From: an uncultured Bacteroidota bacterium
Lineage (GTDB): Bacteria > Bacteroidota > Bacteroidia > Chitinophagales > Chitinophagaceae
Direction of reading: 5' to 3'
DNA: 8,847 bases
Assembly: GCA_946479615.1 (NCBI GenBank)
Contig: CAMLGR010000176.1
Coordinates: 1-8,847 of the forward strand
Shown here: piece by piece, positions 5,617-8,847 of the stretch
Layout: every line of letters begins with the position of its first letter
How positions within the stretch are numbered: position 1 is the first letter of the stretch
The notes under the pieces: model-generated
What the model saw: the letters and a program-made list of their open reading frames with translations, nothing else
The model's database searches: none
What the model was told of the DNA's origin: nothing
Position numbers and translations under genes: made by a program

Positions 5617-6240
5617 TCAGATTTCTCCCTTCAGTGATTTGATGATCACTTCGCCTTTGCTGTTGACATGAAGTTTACGGTAAATATTTTTTATATGCTG
5701 CCTTACGGTCTCGAGCGTAATACCCAACCGGGAAGCGATCATTTTATAACTGAGCCCATCTACCATCGCTGTGATGACCTGCTGTTCTTTAGCCGTCAAT
5801 GGTTCGTTATAACTTCTCCTGGGAGCGAAATAATCAACTACTTTACGGGCAATCGTGGGAGACATTGCCGACCCGCCCTTACTGATAATTGTAATGCTGT
5901 CCAGTATTTCTTCCGCCGGTGTATCTTTTTGCAAATACCCTACAGCGCCTGCACAAAGCGCCTTGAATATGCGATCGCTGTCTGCATATACTGATAAGAT
6001 CACAATCGATGCTTCAGGAAATTTCCTTTTGATAAGAGGAATGGCTTCGATACCCGTCATGCCGGGCAGGCCAATATCGGAAAGAACGATATCTATTCCG
6101 GAAACCTTTTCCGCTCTTTCAAAAAATTCTTCTACCGAGCCGGCGGCAATAAGACAATCCAGTTCCTTCTGCCGGGAAAAAAAGGCAGCAAGATTATTTC
6201 TCACCACTCCATCATCCTCTATTAATGCAATATGTATCAT
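5617..6240 (-). CDS. NarL/FixJ-type response regulator (receiver + LuxR HTH)
   Basis: A 207-residue cytoplasmic regulator. Residues 2-118 form the receiver: acidic pocket E8/D9, phospho-acceptor D55 in LSDIGLPG, S83 in the switch position and K105 in GYLQKD. Residues 147-203 are a LuxR helix-turn-helix: LTAKEQQVITAMVDGLSYK, with IASRLGITLETVRQHIKNI as the DNA-recognition part. All residues needed for phosphotransfer are present. Length is typical. The kinase gene lies directly upstream on the same strand with a 58-bp gap, so it is the expected partner and both are probably co-transcribed. Phosphorylation should promote dimer binding at target promoters. Targets cannot be read from the window; the small membrane protein immediately downstream is a candidate by position only. 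The ATG at 6240 starts directly on the first receiver strand (MIHIALIEDD), so this start is secure. Confidence 0.96.
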   Translation of the reverse strand: MIHIALIEDDGVVRNNLAAFFSRQKELDCLIAAGSVEEFFERAEKVSGIDIVLSDIGLPGMTGIEAIPLIKRKFPEASIVILSVYADSDRIFKALCAGAVGYLQKDTPAEEILDSITIISKGGSAMSPTIARKVVDYFAPRRSYNEPLTAKEQQVITAMVDGLSYKMIASRLGITLETVRQHIKNIYRKLHVNSKGEVIIKSLKGEI

Positions 6241-6298
6241 TTCGTTTCAAATGTAGTTTTCCTTTAACCGTAGTTCAATACCATATTCGGGGTATAAT

Positions 6299-8847
6299 CT
6301 ATACAGGTACTTTCAACAGGATGGTCACCCCATTTTCCGATACGATATCAAGACTGGCTTTCAGCCGTTTAGCTCTCAGCTTCATATTATACAAACCCTG
6401 CCCGCTGGCTATTCTTTCGTCCCTGATACCTTTGCCATCATCTTTGATTTTCATAATAAAGCAATGGTTTTCCTTTTTCAGGTCTACCACCACCCTGCCG
6501 GCACCGGCATGTTTTACCACGTTATTGATCGCTTCCTTGAAGGTGAGGTACACATTCTGCCGGAAATTCATGGCCAGTTTTTCAGTATCTGCAAGCCCGC
6601 TATGATTTAATTCAAAATCGATATTGGCAGGGATCAGCATATTATGCAAATGCTCCTGCATATATTGTATCATACCACCCATCGTGTCGTTGCGCGCATC
6701 GATGCTCCAGATCACATCTTTCATGGTAGAGACTGCACCACGGCTGATACCGGCAATCGCACCCAGTTGTTCACTGGTATTTTCTTTCACCTCTTCTCTT
6801 TTTACAGCATCTGCCAAAATCGTTATCCGCACGAGTGAGCTGCCCACATCATCATGCAGATCGCTGGCGATACGTGTACGCAAATACTGGATCTTTTTTA
6901 CCTGGTTGATCCGGTTACGTACTATGATATAAACCAGTGCGGCTGTCAGCAGTACTACCAGTACAATGAACCAGGCGGTCTTATAAAATACCTGCCTGAT
7001 CACGATCTGTATCGATATTTCATTGCTACTGGCCGTTCCCTTCGCTATATTTCCTTTTATGCGGAGTGTATAATCGCCAGGCGCCAATCCATTAAAAGAA
7101 ATACTATGCTGGTTGCCGATAGAGTGCCATTCATTGTCTAGTCCCTGCAACTGGTAGAAATAACGGTTGCCCGCAGGATCATACATATCGGATAAAGTAA
7201 AATAAAATGTAAAGAACTTATCTCCCGGATCGATAACCACTTTTTGCATGGCATTGATATCAAAGACCGATTCGATCGTTTCACCATCATGATTGATCTT
7301 GCTGAACCGTGTGAGTAAAATCGTTACCGGCTTTTCTCTCTTGAATGCCTGGGCGGGATCGAAGATCATATACCCGTTTAACCCGCCAAAGATCATTTGC
7401 CCATCGGGTAACCGGGAAAACGCTTTCCGGTTAAACTCATCCGTATTCAATCCATCTTTTGCATAGAAGTTGGTAAACTGGCTGGTTTGCCGGTTAAAAT
7501 AACTAAGTCCCGCATAAGTACTGATCCAGAGGTCATTGTTACCGTCGCGCAGCAAGCCACAAACAGTATTGTTGCTGAGACCATCCCGGTTGGTATATTG
7601 TTTAACAACGCCGGTCCTCTCATTATAATGAATGATACCGCCTCCTGCCGTACTGATCCAGAAACTGCTATCGCTATCCATCGCAAGATCGTTAATGCCA
7701 TGTTCCAGTACGGGATGGATATCTTGTTTGATTACTTTACGGGTACGTGTATTTATTTTATACAATCCTTTTGACGTACCTGCCCATAACCAGTTATCTT
7801 TTATCAATAAACTCCAGCAGGGAATATCGGTAAATGGTTTGTTTCCTTTATCATCTTTGAATGCCTGCATTTTGCGGCTCAAAGGATCGAAGGCGAAAAG
7901 ATTATGCTCACCGGATGTCCAGAAAACAGATCCATCAAAACAAATACTGAACTGGTTGATACTTTCAAATCTTGTTTTCTCGTCACCATTCTCTAAAAAT
8001 ATTTCAAGCGAATCGGTACGTGTATCATATCGGCCAATACCAAAACCGGCCAGCCAGATCACGTCTTTCTGATCATACCACATATCATAGATATAACCGA
8101 TATCGTAATGACCATTCAATGGTATCCGCAACGCATCGTTGTGAAATGCCAGCGAAGAAACAGGTATAGCGCCAAAGGTGGATAAGGCGATGGTGGTGTC
8201 GCCATGCTTGGTATGTACTTTCTTCAGCAACCCATAATTTTCTGTAGCTGCATACACTGTATTGTTCCGATCGGTTATGATGCGCCTGCAACGCATATTC
8301 TTCAATTCTTTTCCTGCGAGATGGAAAGGGATATTGGTGAATACAGCAGCCCGGTTGGAGATTTTGATAATCCCATTATCTGTTCCGGCCCAGATATTAT
8401 TGTTGTTATCCTTATATACGCAATAAACCAACGTTGCATTGGAAGAAGTAAGCAGCCAGCTATAATCAATGATCTTCCTTGCTTCCATATCATATTTTAC
8501 CAGGCTGGTACGGTCATTCCCCACCCAGATATTACCATCGCCATCGATACAATAAGAGGTATGAATATGCAGGTTGGGACCTGCAGGAGCATAACTGTTT
8601 TTTATCCAGCTATCGAAACTATTATCAGTTGTATTAAAACGGCTGATACCATAAGAAGAAATGCTCCATGTCTGCTCATGCTGGTCCCTGTACATCTTTG
8701 CATACCCGGGTGCATACAATACCGGTTGACTTAAATATTCGGAAGAACCGCCCCGGTTGATTTTCTTTACCAGCGCTGTTACCTGGTCAAGATAAGATAT
8801 CCATACCTGCCCGTTCGTATGATCTGTTATTCCTACCAGTACCATAT
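6299..8847 (-). CDS. sensor histidine kinase with beta-propeller and Y_Y_Y sensor, 5' end outside window
   Basis: About 849 residues are visible. The protein starts beyond the right edge, since the first ATG in the window falls mid-propeller and no signal peptide is seen. Numbering from that ATG, residues 1-500 carry repeated reg_prop blades (IWVGNDRTSLVKYD, IWAGTDNGIIKIS, LWAGTSKGLYKIN, FWISTAGGGIIHYN, LWISTYAGLSYFN). A Y_Y_Y domain spans about 535-615, with one membrane helix at 622-643. A HisKA_3 domain follows, with phospho-acceptor H664 in RIASDLHDDVGSSL. The HATPase domain has its N box (EAINNVVKHA, 771-780), the DDGKGI loop (802-807) and GQGLYNM (815-821). The layout matches extracytoplasmic sensors of Bacteroidota hybrid two-component systems, many of which detect glycan fragments, but this one lacks receiver and AraC domains and hands its phosphate to the adjacent LuxR regulator. 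The ligand is unknown. All catalytic motifs look intact. Confidence 0.95.
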   Translation of the reverse strand, partial: MVLVGITDHTNGQVWISYLDQVTALVKKINRGGSSEYLSQPVLYAPGYAKMYRDQHEQTWSISSYGISRFNTTDNSFDSWIKNSYAPAGPNLHIHTSYCIDGDGNIWVGNDRTSLVKYDMEARKIIDYSWLLTSSNATLVYCVYKDNNNNIWAGTDNGIIKISNRAAVFTNIPFHLAGKELKNMRCRRIITDRNNTVYAATENYGLLKKVHTKHGDTTIALSTFGAIPVSSLAFHNDALRIPLNGHYDIGYIYDMWYDQKDVIWLAGFGIGRYDTRTDSLEIFLENGDEKTRFESINQFSICFDGSVFWTSGEHNLFAFDPLSRKMQAFKDDKGNKPFTDIPCWSLLIKDNWLWAGTSKGLYKINTRTRKVIKQDIHPVLEHGINDLAMDSDSSFWISTAGGGIIHYNERTGVVKQYTNRDGLSNNTVCGLLRDGNNDLWISTYAGLSYFNRQTSQFTNFYAKDGLNTDEFNRKAFSRLPDGQMIFGGLNGYMIFDPAQAFKREKPVTILLTRFSKINHDGETIESVFDINAMQKVVIDPGDKFFTFYFTLSDMYDPAGNRYFYQLQGLDNEWHSIGNQHSISFNGLAPGDYTLRIKGNIAKGTASSNEISIQIVIRQVFYKTAWFIVLVVLLTAALVYIIVRNRINQVKKIQYLRTRIASDLHDDVGSSLVRITILADAVKREEVKENTSEQLGAIAGISRGAVSTMKDVIWSIDARNDTMGGMIQYMQEHLHNMLIPANIDFELNHSGLADTEKLAMNFRQNVYLTFKEAINNVVKHAGAGRVVVDLKKENHCFIMKIKDDGKGIRDERIASGQGLYNMKLRAKRLKASLDIVSENGVTILLKVPV

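Noticed and set aside
5597..5617. ATAGA...TCTAT hairpin after the response regulator as a terminator
   Set aside because: Only about seven pairs with a bulge, overlapping the stop codon and with no T-tract; too weak to call.
6278..6295. ATACC...GGTAT stem in the kinase-regulator gap
   Set aside because: Five base pairs only, expected by chance.
6225..6605. 126-residue plus-strand frame over the kinase end and the kinase-regulator gap
   Set aside because: Antisense to the HATPase domain; its composition is hydrophobic shadow text.
7632..8072. 146-residue plus-strand open frame antisense to the kinase
   Set aside because: Same reason; the kinase frame is unbroken and motif-rich here.
8204..8734. 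176-residue plus-strand open frame antisense to the kinase
   Set aside because: Shadow of the conserved propeller repeats, with no plausible fold or start signal.

Overview
The window looks like Bacteroidota DNA, most likely from the Chitinophagaceae or a close relative. The signs are a gliding-motility/type IX secretion C-terminal domain, TAnnTTTG-type -7 promoter boxes instead of strong Shine-Dalgarno sites, lone exported carbohydrate-active proteins, and a periplasmic beta-propeller + Y_Y_Y histidine kinase. The family-level placement is inference.

Layout. Bases 1-340 hold no convincing gene. They carry two tandem-repeat blocks with a ~27-bp period, one made of dyad-symmetric units, and several mutually exclusive open frames. 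A type IX secreted multi-domain surface protein follows (353-2299, +). An imperfect inverted repeat (2311-2437) separates it from a convergent pectinesterase (2429-3394, -). A long inverted repeat (3427-3583) lies between the pectinesterase start and the end of a Qnr-like pentapeptide-repeat protein (3587-4153, -). A perfect 13-bp palindrome (4168-4204) lies in the divergent gap to a small exported protein (4248-4770, +), whose frame is broken by one base near 4569. That gene ends 4 bp from a convergent DUF1801 protein (4775-5164, -). The right part is a co-oriented minus-strand block: a large sensor histidine kinase (6299 to the window edge, 5' end missing), its LuxR-type response regulator (5617-6240) and a small membrane protein (5293-5535).

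Working together. Kinase and regulator are adjacent, in the same order and 58 bp apart, and almost certainly form one phosphorelay. The kinase's extracytoplasmic sensor resembles that of carbohydrate-sensing hybrid systems, but output goes to a separate NarL/FixJ regulator. The pectinesterase would de-esterify pectin outside the cytoplasm. No SusC/SusD pair, pectate lyase or uptake genes are visible, so it is not in an evident polysaccharide utilisation locus here. The other genes look like independent single-gene units.

Limits. No complete undescribed system is evident. The most unusual material is non-coding: four structured repeat or palindrome elements in the gaps. Three places (near 348, 4569 and 5545) look as if one base was gained or lost. 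Sequence errors should be ruled out before any biological reading of them.
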